From assembly GCA_000421045.1 (NCBI GenBank), contig ATWC01000002.1, forward strand, positions 62,001-126,000: a stretch of 64,000 nt of DNA, written 5' to 3'. Below are positions 45,993 through 54,075 of this stretch, in pieces (within the stretch, counting starts at the first letter, position 1; each line of letters starts with the position of its first letter). The DNA is from Lachnospiraceae bacterium NK4A179. Its GTDB lineage: Bacteria; Bacillota; Clostridia; Lachnospirales; Lachnospiraceae. A model generated the notes under the pieces. It did no database searches, had not been told where the DNA came from, and was given only the letters and a program-made list of their open reading frames with translations. Position numbers and translations under genes: made by a program.

Positions 45993-46801
45993 TAGTTTTC
46001 ACCGCCCTCTGCCCATCTGCCTGTTATGTCATAGCAGTGCTTAAGAGGGCCGCTTCCCTTTCCAAGGTTAAGACCTGCTCCCAGAGCACCTGAAAGATAC
46101 TCTTTTGCACGTCTTACGGAATCATTCATTCCATATCCCTTTGCCAGGTTTGAAGCTATGGCGCTTGATAAAGTACACCCTGTTCCATGTGTATTAGGAT
46201 TGTCTATTCGCTTTCCGTGAAACCACTCCCCGGTTCCATTCGCATACAGATAATCATTCGCATCAGCAAGACTGTGCCCGCCTTTGCAAAGAACTGCGCA
46301 TCCATAGGCTTCATAGATCTTCTTTGCACATTCTTCCATATCTGCTTCACTCTTCACCTTCATTCCGGAAAGCACTTCACATTCCGGGATATTGGGTGTT
46401 ATCACAGATGCAAGAGGCATAAGCTTTTCCTTAAGGAAATCGATCGCATCATCAGAAATAAGCTTTGCTCCGCTGGTCGCAACCATAACAGGATCAACAA
46501 CTATATTCTCTGCTTTGTAAAACTCAAGCCTTTCCGCGATGACTTCTATAAGTCCTGTGGAAGCCACCATGCCGGTCTTTACTGCGTCCGGTCTTATATC
46601 AGTAAATATCTGATCTATCTGTTTCTTAAGGAATTCAGGTGTTGATTCCATAATATCGATAACGCCGGTCGTATTCTGCGCAGTAAGAGCCGTGACAGCG
46701 GACATTGCATATACTCCGTTTGCTGTCATGGTTTTGATATCTGCCTGTATGCCGGCGCCTCCGCAGGAATCACTTCCTGCGATCGTTAATGCTGTTCTCA
46801 T
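45992..46801 (-). CDS. thiD: Hydroxymethylpyrimidine (phosphate) kinase
   Basis: Phosphorylates HMP and HMP-P to HMP-PP. 269 residues with the start MRTALTIAGSDSCGGAGIQADIKT, the VDPVMVATSG block near residue 105 and NTHGTGCTLSSAIA anion hole near 205. The Met after AGGGAG is preferred to a longer frame lacking a ribosome site. Ninety-three bases separate it from thiE, the longest gap in the operon, containing a GC-rich weak hairpin. Confidence 0.96.
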   Translation of the reverse strand: MRTALTIAGSDSCGGAGIQADIKTMTANGVYAMSAVTALTAQNTTGVIDIMESTPEFLKKQIDQIFTDIRPDAVKTGMVASTGLIEVIAERLEFYKAENIVVDPVMVATSGAKLISDDAIDFLKEKLMPLASVITPNIPECEVLSGMKVKSEADMEECAKKIYEAYGCAVLCKGGHSLADANDYLYANGTGEWFHGKRIDNPNTHGTGCTLSSAIASNLAKGYGMNDSVRRAKEYLSGALGAGLNLGKGSGPLKHCYDITGRWAEGGEN

Positions 46802-46894
46802 ATCATTCTCCCTTTTGTCTGTTAATCGAGATGCACTAATTTTATATAGCGACATGAGGTGGTGCCCCCAACCTGCCGCTTAGATTTAAGATTT

Positions 46895-47599
46895 TTACCT
46901 TATCATGCTTTCAAGTTCTGCTCTGAATCTTTCCGCCTCCTTCTTTATATCCTCAGCCGCAAACACACCGCTTACGGTGGCCGCACCTGCAATTCCGCTT
47001 CCCTTAAGGCTCTGTACATTATCAGCTGTGATACCCGCTATAGCGACCACCGGGATGGATACATGTGATGTGATATTCTTAAGCTCCTCATAAGACAGTT
47101 TGTTCTTAACCGCCTTAGTTGAAGTCGGAAAAACCGCTCCACATCCAAGATAATCGGCCCCGGCTGCTTCTGCAGCCACAGCCTCTCCCGTATTATGAGC
47201 CGTAGCTCCTATGATCGCGCTGTTCCCCAGCATCTTTCTAGCCGTAACAAGATCGGTATCATCTAACCCCAGATGCACACCGTCAGCCTCAAGTTTTACA
47301 GCCATATCCACATCGTCATCAATGATAAAAGGGACTGAATATTTCCTGCATACATCCCTTACTTCGATCGCCTCTTCCTGACCACGGTCTGAAATGCCTG
47401 TACCGAATTCCTTATTGCGCAGCTGTATCATGGTAACACCGCCCTGTATCGCAAGTTCACAAGCCTCGGCAAGTGAAAGCTTCTTATCACGTAAACGCAA
47501 GGTACTTTCATCTTCAATTTTGATCTGTGCGTATTCAAGCCATGACCGATCTGTCACGGCATATAGCAGAAGTGATTTTTCCAAATTGAATACAGACAT
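46895..47599 (-). CDS. thiE: Thiamine-phosphate synthase
   Basis: Joins HMP-PP and thiazole phosphate to form thiamin phosphate. 234 residues, TIM-barrel. LLYAVTDRSW opens the fold, GVTMIQLRNKE binds substrate, and GVHLGLDDTD, GATAHNTGEA and GCGAVFPTSTK complete the active site. It is the first gene after the TPP riboswitch. The start lies 9-10 bases after GAAAGGG, which is itself the 3' arm of the regulatory hairpin. Confidence 0.96.
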   Translation of the reverse strand: MSVFNLEKSLLLYAVTDRSWLEYAQIKIEDESTLRLRDKKLSLAEACELAIQGGVTMIQLRNKEFGTGISDRGQEEAIEVRDVCRKYSVPFIIDDDVDMAVKLEADGVHLGLDDTDLVTARKMLGNSAIIGATAHNTGEAVAAEAAGADYLGCGAVFPTSTKAVKNKLSYEELKNITSHVSIPVVAIAGITADNVQSLKGSGIAGAATVSGVFAAEDIKKEAERFRAELESMIR

Positions 47600-47645
47600 A
47601 AAAAAATCCCTTTCGGTGATACCCATAAAATGTATACCGAAAGAG
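47600..47645 (-). terminator. Terminator / ribosome-site hairpin of the TPP leader
   Basis: Ten-base arms CTCTTTCGGT (47636-47645) and ACCGAAAGGG (47608-47617), with ATAC/GTAT continuing the stem, followed by GGGATTTTTTT. The 3' arm contains the thiE Shine-Dalgarno and the T run touches the start codon. The structure can both end transcription and hide the ribosome site when TPP is bound. Confidence 0.82.
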
Positions 47646-47683
47646 AGTAAAAAGAGCATTGCCCTTCATAAATATCACTATAT

Positions 47684-47772
47684 TCTATGCTTCCCTACGC
47701 CGGTACTGTCCGGATCAGGTAATAAGGGTCGGCGCCTTAGCGCCTTCTCAGCAATCGCTCCCCTAGCGGTAC
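47684..47772 (-). ncRNA. TPP riboswitch
   Basis: Classic THI-box sequence on the minus strand: TAGGGGAGC, CTGAGA (47746-47751), ACCCTT, ACCTGATCCGGA (47709-47720), then GCGTAGGGAAGC. It lies about 90 bases before thiE and controls the whole thiamin salvage operon. Confidence 0.97.
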
Positions 47773-47779
47773 AGCCGAG

Positions 47780-47808
47780 AGTTTATCGCTTTATGGAACG
47801 ATTGTCAA
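47780..47808 (-). promoter_or_regulatory. Promoter of the thiamin operon
   Basis: TTGACA (47803-47808), 17 bases, TAAACT (47780-47785), placed about 10 bases before the TPP aptamer. Confidence 0.85.
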
Positions 47809-47816
47809 GAATACAT

Positions 47817-47969
47817 TTATTTTCCGGTAAGTTTTTTTGATATCTTCTTACCTGCCTCTGCGGGATAATAATATATTCCGCTGTCTACTCTGTATAATGC
47901 AGTCTCATTGGAAACATCTCTTATCATTAACGTCACATCATATATCAGAGATCCGTCAAAAGAATTCCG
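47817..47969 (-). pseudogene. Short protein-like frame after the MATE stop
   Basis: In the same frame as the MATE gene, about 50 sense codons follow its stop and end at a TAA just before the thiamin promoter. The translation (…VSNETALYRVDSGIYYYPAE…) looks protein-like but has no ribosome site and matches nothing I know. It could be a decayed gene tail or chance. Confidence 0.25.
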
Positions 47970-49352
47970 TTATTCATTTTGAGAACTTACTTTTTTAAGC
48001 AGTTTCTTTCTTACTATAAAAAAGCAGATCAGATGTACCAGTCCCGTGATAACCCACGAGATGGGATATGAAACATACAGACTCTCAAGCGTATGATAAG
48101 TGCGGAAAAATGTGCATACCCATACAACTCTTAAACCACAGGCCCCTATCAGTGAGACCATCATTGGAAGTATACCGTATCCCAGCCCGCGCATCATGCC
48201 GCACATTACATCCATCATTCCACAGGTAAAATATGTGGTCATTATTATGCTCATTCGAAGAAGTCCGTATCTGATCACTTCAGGATCATTCTTATAAAGC
48301 CTAAGCAGTGGCGTGCCGAAAAAATTAAACAGATTTCCCAGCACAAAACCCACAATGAAAACAAGAAGCAGACAGCGCCACATTATCTTGTTTATCCTGT
48401 CATACTTTCCGGCACCGATATTCTGACTTGTGAAACTGATAGCAGTCTGATAGAAAGAGTTCATCGACGTGTAAACGAAGCCTTCAAGATTCATCGCTTC
48501 CGTGTTTCCGGCAATGGCATCCGTCCCGAAGTAATTAACCGATGATTGTATAAGCATGTTTGAGATCGAGAAGATCATTCCCTGCACTGCCGCAGGTAGC
48601 CCGATCTTCAATATGCTCTTCATGATTCGCTTATCAATATGTAGATCTTTAACGATAAGCTTATATGAAGAATCCGTTTTCATAAGACAGTTTAATACAA
48701 GTGCAGCCGATATAGTCTGGCTTATTACAGTGGCAAGTGCCACACCGTCAACACTCATATGCAGCACGCATACGAAGAAAAGATTCAGTATCACATTTAT
48801 CACGCCGCCTGCCGTAAGAAAATAAAGAGGACGCTTTGTGTCTCCTACTGCACGCAGTATGGCCGAGCCGAAATTGTAAAGCATCATAAGCGGAAGTCCT
48901 GCGAAATAGATCCGTACGTAAAGAACAGACAGATCTATGACATCATCCGGCGTCTTCATAAGCTCAAGCACCGGGCGGCAAAGCAGGATAGCTGTGATCC
49001 CTACACCTACACCAAGAATAACCGCTAACAGTATTGAAGTATGCACGGCATCATGTATCTCTTTTTTCTTTCCGGCTCCGAAGAAATGCGAGACCACCAC
49101 ATTGCTTCCTATGGAAATACCTATCGCCACATTCACAAAGAAGTTGATCAGCGATGATGTCCCGCCGATGGCTGCAAGTGCATTTGTTGAGGAAAACTGA
49201 CCGATGACTATCATATCTGCCAGATTGAACAACAGCTGGAGTATGCCGGAGAGCATGAGAGGCACCGAAAAAACAAGGAGTTTCGGTAAAAGCTCCCCTA
49301 CCGTCATATCCATCTCATATTTGTTTGTACGTACTTTATTATTCTCTGTCAT
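47970..49352 (-). CDS. MATE-family efflux transporter
   Basis: 460 residues with 12 helices and MATE features (KLLVFSVPLMLSGILQLLFNLADMIVIG, internal repeat ILKIGLPAAVQGMIFSISNM). The frame stays open for 58 codons upstream, but those codons overlap the relic of another gene in a different frame. The Met after CAGGGA is conserved in position for the family. It is transcribed from the promoter at 49503-49531. Substrate unknown; drug or metabolite cations are typical. Confidence 0.9.
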   Translation of the reverse strand: MTENNKVRTNKYEMDMTVGELLPKLLVFSVPLMLSGILQLLFNLADMIVIGQFSSTNALAAIGGTSSLINFFVNVAIGISIGSNVVVSHFFGAGKKKEIHDAVHTSILLAVILGVGVGITAILLCRPVLELMKTPDDVIDLSVLYVRIYFAGLPLMMLYNFGSAILRAVGDTKRPLYFLTAGGVINVILNLFFVCVLHMSVDGVALATVISQTISAALVLNCLMKTDSSYKLIVKDLHIDKRIMKSILKIGLPAAVQGMIFSISNMLIQSSVNYFGTDAIAGNTEAMNLEGFVYTSMNSFYQTAISFTSQNIGAGKYDRINKIMWRCLLLVFIVGFVLGNLFNFFGTPLLRLYKNDPEVIRYGLLRMSIIMTTYFTCGMMDVMCGMMRGLGYGILPMMVSLIGACGLRVVWVCTFFRTYHTLESLYVSYPISWVITGLVHLICFFIVRKKLLKKVSSQNE

Positions 49353-49408
49353 TTTGTTTATCCCTGCACAGCCGGAGGAAGGTGCATTTATATCGCTCTG
49401 ATAGTTTC

Positions 49409-49492
49409 TCATCTCAGATACAGAAGCGCTTCTGACAATGTAGTTTTTCCGGCATCCGCATGAGCCAGTATGCCCAGTGATAATTTTCTCAT
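49409..49492 (-). pseudogene. 27-codon relic of a Tet(M)-like GTPase
   Basis: The frame reads MRKLSLGILAHADAGKTT and continues into LSEALLYLR before a TGA. This is the exact start and G1 loop of ribosomal-protection-type translational GTPases (Tet(M)/Tet(W)-like group). Everything after the first helix is missing and MATE sequence follows within 57 bases. The promoter of the lost gene appears to survive and now serves the MATE gene. Confidence 0.8.
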
Positions 49493-49502
49493 TATTCAAA
49501 CA

Positions 49503-49531
49503 AATATAGAGAATATAGAACATCATGTCAA
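49503..49531 (-). promoter_or_regulatory. Promoter inherited from the GTPase relic
   Basis: TTGACA (49526-49531), 17 bases, TATATT (49503-49508). The relic's ATG comes 11 bases after the -10 box, so its transcript would have been nearly leaderless. It is now about 150 bases upstream of the MATE start. Confidence 0.75.
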
Positions 49532-49630
49532 TATTCAGGGATTGAGAGTCGACTCATAAAAATGTATCATATGATGTATCAGGTAATGAATTATACATAT
49601 ATGATCACAACCACACAGAGGAGACTAAAC

Positions 49631-50620
49631 ATGAGCAGCGTAAATGCATTTATGAATTTTGATGAAATGGGCCGACAGAACGATTACATGAAGAAGCTTT
49701 CCAAATTTTTTCTTTATAACGGCAAAACAATGCCTGACTACGACAATATTACCCCCGGCACATTGGCCTGGCACGAGGGTGAATTGATCATGAATGCAAT
49801 AGAGAGTCTTGAAAACGCACACAATGAAGGCTGTGACCACGATTACGAGATCTATTCAAAGGACGAAATAGAAAAAGATCCCGAAAAGGCAGATGTACAT
49901 CTCTTCTTTTTCCCCGGCAAAAAAGATGCCCCATATGTTCTACTCGTCCCCGGCGGAGCTTATGTCCAGGTATGGAACTTCTCCGAAGGATTTGAAAGTT
50001 CCATGGAGCTCAACAGGAACGGAATAAATGCTTTTGTACTAAGCTACCGTGCTGACCGTCCAGGCCTGCTTCCCGATCCCATAGACGATATCGCCGCAGC
50101 GATAAAATACATAAGCGAACATGATTTTCCCGTAAATAAGGAAAAATATGCTGTATGCGGATTTTCGGCAGGAGGACATGCCGTTTCGATATTCGGCTCA
50201 GATAATCACGGCTTTAAAAACTATGATATCCCGGCCCCTGACGCACTTTTCCTGATATATCCCGTGATCAGAACCGACATTCTGTATGATGAGTATAAGG
50301 CAAGCGGTGATGCTTACGAGCAGAACCTTTCTTATGTAATGCTCCAGAGGATCGGAGGAAACAGCTTCACCAGAGAATCCCTTGAGGAATACAATGCTAT
50401 CAAGCACTGCAGCACCTATCCTCAGACCTTCCTTATTCACGGTCAGGATGATGACCTTGTAGATCCAAGGGGAACGTCAGACCTGCATGAAAGCCTTGAC
50501 AAACTTGGTATACGGAACACTTATGAAAGCATTGCCGGTATAGGACACGGTTTCTCCTGCGGCAAGGGAAGCCCTGCCGACGGATGGGTTGACCGCGCTC
50601 TTAAATTCTGGGGTGTATAA
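49631..50620 (+). CDS. Alpha/beta hydrolase, acetylxylan-esterase-like
   Basis: 329 residues, no signal peptide. The oxyanion segment VLLVPGGAYVQVW, nucleophile CGFSAGGHAVS near residue 180, acid in HGQDDDLVDPR and histidine in GIGHGFSCG form a complete triad. The layout resembles BD-FAE/acetyl-esterase proteins that remove acetyl groups from hemicellulose fragments inside the cell. GAGGAG fixes the start; a longer frame upstream has no ribosome site. Confidence 0.87.
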   Translation: MSSVNAFMNFDEMGRQNDYMKKLSKFFLYNGKTMPDYDNITPGTLAWHEGELIMNAIESLENAHNEGCDHDYEIYSKDEIEKDPEKADVHLFFFPGKKDAPYVLLVPGGAYVQVWNFSEGFESSMELNRNGINAFVLSYRADRPGLLPDPIDDIAAAIKYISEHDFPVNKEKYAVCGFSAGGHAVSIFGSDNHGFKNYDIPAPDALFLIYPVIRTDILYDEYKASGDAYEQNLSYVMLQRIGGNSFTRESLEEYNAIKHCSTYPQTFLIHGQDDDLVDPRGTSDLHESLDKLGIRNTYESIAGIGHGFSCGKGSPADGWVDRALKFWGV

Positions 50621-50638
50621 AACCGGAACAAATTATTA

Positions 50639-50671
50639 AGGCTCGATACGGTACAAACCGATATCGAGCCT
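50639..50671. terminator. Long hairpin between convergent genes
   Basis: A stem of about 14 pairs with one bulge (AGGCTCGATA-CGGT / ACCG-A-TATCGAGCCT, four-base loop) lies 18 bases after the esterase stop. T-rich sequence follows only weakly, so it may be a 3' end protector as much as a terminator. Confidence 0.6.
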
Positions 50672-50724
50672 ATTCATACTAAATACTTTTTCTTTTTATC
50701 TTAAGGCAATCGGGCAATCTGATC

Positions 50725-51240
50725 TCAGACCTTTTTTAAATAAAACACTGTATACTCACTGCCTGTTCCTTTTATCACTATCTTTATTATATCATCATCC
50801 GTAAACTTTCCCTTAAGTGCAGACAACCTTCCACCTATTTTTGCAAAAAATGATTTTGATGGCGGAAAACCATTATCATCATAGAAGAGATACTTCCCTG
50901 TTGCTGTCTTTTCAACTCTTCCGGCAAAAGTTCCTCTTTTACCCTCCGCCTTTTCAAAGTACAGTTCATACTGATCACCTTCCACAGACAGCATAAACAC
51001 AGGATCATCGGGATAATCCATCAGACCCGCATCTTTATTCTCACACTGCACACACTTATACTTCCCCTGAAGTTTATCCGAAGATCCGATCGGATGTCCG
51101 GCATTAAGTATCCATGTTATAAGTACCACAATAATGATAACTGCTGCCGCCGCTATACCTATGATCACCCCTAACGGCAATGTCTTCTTTTGTCCGGGAT
51201 CGTTATTTACTTCCGGTATGATATTTAATTCTTCGCCCAT
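50725..51240 (-). CDS. Membrane-anchored protein, unknown
   Basis: 171 residues: a short cytoplasmic N-terminus, one transmembrane helix (about 24-48) and a beta-rich outer domain with two cysteines (KCVQCENK) near its start. The pattern GKYKCVQCENKD followed by FMLSVEGDQYELYFEK resembles small Lachnospiraceae surface proteins of unknown role. GGAGG eight bases before the ATG decides the start over an in-frame GTG. It lies 37 bases after manA and may be co-transcribed. Confidence 0.72.
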   Translation of the reverse strand: MGEELNIIPEVNNDPGQKKTLPLGVIIGIAAAAVIIIVVLITWILNAGHPIGSSDKLQGKYKCVQCENKDAGLMDYPDDPVFMLSVEGDQYELYFEKAEGKRGTFAGRVEKTATGKYLFYDDNGFPPSKSFFAKIGGRLSALKGKFTDDDIIKIVIKGTGSEYTVFYLKKV

Positions 51241-51277
51241 TCCATCTTCCTCCACACATTAAACATTTGTATGATGA

Positions 51278-52282
51278 TCAGCATCCTATCCTCAGCATTG
51301 CCGCTTTACCATGCAACGTGATCGTTTCCGATTCAGCAGGAATGAATATGCAGTCGCCTCTGAAAAACGGAAACGTAACCGAAGGAGTACTGATCATTCC
51401 GCAGCCATCAGTCACAAGCAGCACTTCAAAAGTAGTAGGACCTGCATTAACTGATGCCATTTCCTTAATACGTTCTGTATTGAGCAGCATACGCTCAACC
51501 GTGAAATATCTGCATCGTCCGAGAAGCTCGGTTGCAAATCCTCTGTGGAACTTAAGACTCCTCATAGGCTGACGCGGAGCCTGCTTTCCCTTCATATCAA
51601 GCACATCCATGGCCTTGTCTATGTGCAGTTCTCTCGGCTTTCCATTCTTATCTGTCCTGCCATAATCATATAGCCTGTATGTAAGATTTGAGCTCTCCTG
51701 TATCTCTGCCACCAGAGCACCGGCTCCTATCGCATGGACCGTACCCGGTTCCACGAAGAACACATCATCGGTGCGGACAGGAACATACTGTAGAAGACTC
51801 TCAAGAGTATTAGATCCTATCGCCTTTTTCAATCGGTTCTCATCCACATCATGGCTGAAACCGTAAACAAGCTTTGTATCTTTGTGGCTGTCTATCACAT
51901 ACCACATCTCTGCCTTGCCTCTGGAACCGTTCTCATGGGCAGCTGCATATTCATCATCTGGATGAACCTGCACGGAAAGATCGGATTTTGCATCGATGAA
52001 CTTTATCATTATGGGAAGATCTCCGGGTGCTTCGGAAAGCCCCGCCGCATGAGTTCCCATATATTCAGGATGTTCAGTAAGAACATCCTTCAATGTCCTT
52101 CCCGCAAACCTGCCACTCGCTACGGTGCTCAGACCGTCCGGATGAGTTGAGCATTCCCATGTCTCTGCAAGAGGATCCATATCAAACTCCTTGCAGAGAT
52201 CATCCTTAAGTCGTCTTCCGCCCCAGATATAATCTTTACCGGCGGGAGAAAGCAAAAAAGGAAAACGGGGTGATTCCGCCAT
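51278..52282 (-). CDS. manA: Mannose-6-phosphate isomerase, class I
   Basis: Zinc enzyme interconverting fructose-6-phosphate and mannose-6-phosphate. 334 residues with YIWGGRRL, the metal-site segments IDAKSDLSVQVHPDDEYA and FVEPGTVHAIGAGALVAEIQESS. The ATG follows GGAGGTATAG; an in-frame TTG lies one codon earlier. Within this operon it can feed mannose-6-phosphate both to a NeuB-like synthase and to mannose activation. Confidence 0.94.
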   Translation of the reverse strand: MAESPRFPFLLSPAGKDYIWGGRRLKDDLCKEFDMDPLAETWECSTHPDGLSTVASGRFAGRTLKDVLTEHPEYMGTHAAGLSEAPGDLPIMIKFIDAKSDLSVQVHPDDEYAAAHENGSRGKAEMWYVIDSHKDTKLVYGFSHDVDENRLKKAIGSNTLESLLQYVPVRTDDVFFVEPGTVHAIGAGALVAEIQESSNLTYRLYDYGRTDKNGKPRELHIDKAMDVLDMKGKQAPRQPMRSLKFHRGFATELLGRCRYFTVERMLLNTERIKEMASVNAGPTTFEVLLVTDGCGMISTPSVTFPFFRGDCIFIPAESETITLHGKAAMLRIGC

Positions 52283-52285
52283 CAA

Positions 52286-53599
52286 CTATACCTCCAGCTC
52301 AAACTTTTTCTTATCATGAACCGAGATAAGTTTTCCTATCTGAACTTCTATCATTTCCAGATCAGTCTCTGCGATGACCGTATGTCTGCAGCCTGCTGCC
52401 ATAGTAACCACATCACCGGGTTTAACCTTCTGTTCCATTCCGTCGATTATCACGGATCCCTTTCCGGAGATGATATTCCAGATCTCATCACGGTGTTCGT
52501 GGCTGTGATAATTCATCCTGTGGCCTTCATTGAGCGTAACCTTTACGGTCATGCTGTCATCCTCAACATCTATTACCTGATAACGCCCCCAGGACTTCTC
52601 GGCAAACATTATCTGCTGGTCTATCTTATCAACGATAGGCTTGATATATGAGCTCTTCTCTTTTTCCGATACGAGGAATCCATCTGATGAAGCCGCAACC
52701 ACAACATTCTTAAGTCCCATGCATACGATCGGAACATCAAGTTCATTCACCACATGCACATCTTCACAGCTCTCAAGCACTGCTCTTCCGATAACCGGCT
52801 CGCTCATTGCCTCTGTAAGTGTATTCCATGTGCCAAGATCCTTCCAAGTGCCGCCGAAGCGGAGCACTTCTATACTGCTCTCCTTTTCAGCAACAGCATA
52901 GTCAAAGCTTATCTTTTCAAGAGTTTCATATTTTTTGAAAAGATCTTCATAATCCGTAAAGTCGATCAGCTCATGCGCACGTTTAAGTACGTATCCCACC
53001 TTATATGCAAATACGCCTCCGTTCCAGAGAGCGCCATTCTTTATGTATTCCTCTGCGGTCTTGATATCAGGCTTCTCCTTGAATGTTTCAACCTTGGATA
53101 TCTCCTCCTTATCCTGAGGTATGACATAGCCATACTTTTCAGAAGGATATGTAGGTTCTATTCCCATGAGCACAAGATTGGCTTTTCCTTCTGCGGCTCT
53201 GTTTCCGAGTGTCTCAAGGGCCTTGAAATAATCAGGCTCAACATAAGGATCTACAGGACATACTACTGCAGATTCATCTTCACCTACACCTCTCACATCA
53301 TGAAGATATGCTGTGGCAAGCGCAATGGCAGGAAATGTATCTCTTCTGCAAGGTTCCACCGAAATGCCCACTTCATTTCCAAGCTGATTATGAATAGCTG
53401 AAACCTGTGTCTTGCTGGTAGCTATGGTAACATTCGCATCCTTGTCTACTGTCGTGATGCCACGGTACATACGCTGTACCATCGATTCATAGCTTCCGTC
53501 TTCCTTCCTGAATATCTTTATAAACTGCTTTGACCTCACATCATTTGAAAGAGGCCAGAGACGTTTTCCGCTACCTCCCGATAAAAGGATAATGTTCAT
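52286..53599 (-). CDS. manC: Mannose-1-phosphate guanylyltransferase with cupin domain
   Basis: 437 residues. The nucleotidyltransferase domain opens with ILLSGGSGKRLWPLS and contains PVDPYVEPDYF. The C-terminal cupin (about 345-430, NYHSHEHRDEIWNI) is the type-II phosphomannose isomerase domain. The combination makes GDP-mannose. The gene overlaps the HAD phosphatase gene by four bases and abuts manA, so isomerase activity may be duplicated in the operon. No phosphomannomutase is in the window. Confidence 0.92.
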   Translation of the reverse strand: MNIILLSGGSGKRLWPLSNDVRSKQFIKIFRKEDGSYESMVQRMYRGITTVDKDANVTIATSKTQVSAIHNQLGNEVGISVEPCRRDTFPAIALATAYLHDVRGVGEDESAVVCPVDPYVEPDYFKALETLGNRAAEGKANLVLMGIEPTYPSEKYGYVIPQDKEEISKVETFKEKPDIKTAEEYIKNGALWNGGVFAYKVGYVLKRAHELIDFTDYEDLFKKYETLEKISFDYAVAEKESSIEVLRFGGTWKDLGTWNTLTEAMSEPVIGRAVLESCEDVHVVNELDVPIVCMGLKNVVVAASSDGFLVSEKEKSSYIKPIVDKIDQQIMFAEKSWGRYQVIDVEDDSMTVKVTLNEGHRMNYHSHEHRDEIWNIISGKGSVIIDGMEQKVKPGDVVTMAAGCRHTVIAETDLEMIEVQIGKLISVHDKKKFELEV

Positions 53600-54075
53600 T
53601 TGTTTTCTTCCTCCTTACTGAGTTCCCTGTATAAATCCCTGACTGCTCCATATCCACCCTTGCAGGAAGATATCCAGTCAGCCTTGCTTTTCACTTCAGG
53701 CTCTGCATCTGCGGGACATGCCTTGAAACCTACCGCCATAAATGCCGGAATGTCATTTATGTCATTTCCCATAAAAACAGCACGGGAAGCATCAATCCCG
53801 TGCTCCACGCAGTAATTCTTTACAGTTACGCCCTTGTCTTTAACCCCGTGAACAACCGGTATGCCAAGCTTTTCGGCACGTCGCTCCACAACCGGGTTCA
53901 CTTCTGTCGATATTATGACCTGTGTGATACCGGCAGCCTTAAGCGCAGCCACTCCAAGTCCGTCAGATCTGTTCACATATACATATTCCATTCCGTTCTG
54001 ATCTACAAGCACGCGGTTGTCCGTCATAACGCCGTCAAAATCATAGAATATGCAGCTTATGTCCTTTATGTTCAC
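53596..54075 (-). CDS. KdsC-type HAD phosphatase
   Basis: 159 residues with HAD motif I FYDFDGVMTDNR, motif II IISTE, Lys in the KDKGVTVKNY segment, and motif IV FMGNDINDIPA. This is the capless C0 type that dephosphorylates KDO-8-P, and in Bacteroides KDN-9-P. A Firmicute does not need KDO, so with the adjacent NeuB-like gene a nonulosonate-9-phosphate is the better guess. The start is GTG with a GGGGGG box and overlaps neuB by four bases. Confidence 0.88.
   Translation of the reverse strand: MNIKDISCIFYDFDGVMTDNRVLVDQNGMEYVYVNRSDGLGVAALKAAGITQVIISTEVNPVVERRAEKLGIPVVHGVKDKGVTVKNYCVEHGIDASRAVFMGNDINDIPAFMAVGFKACPADAEPEVKSKADWISSCKGGYGAVRDLYRELSKEEENK

Noticed and set aside
52754-53401. 215-residue frame opposite to manC
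   Set aside because: Antisense shadow of a conserved gene.
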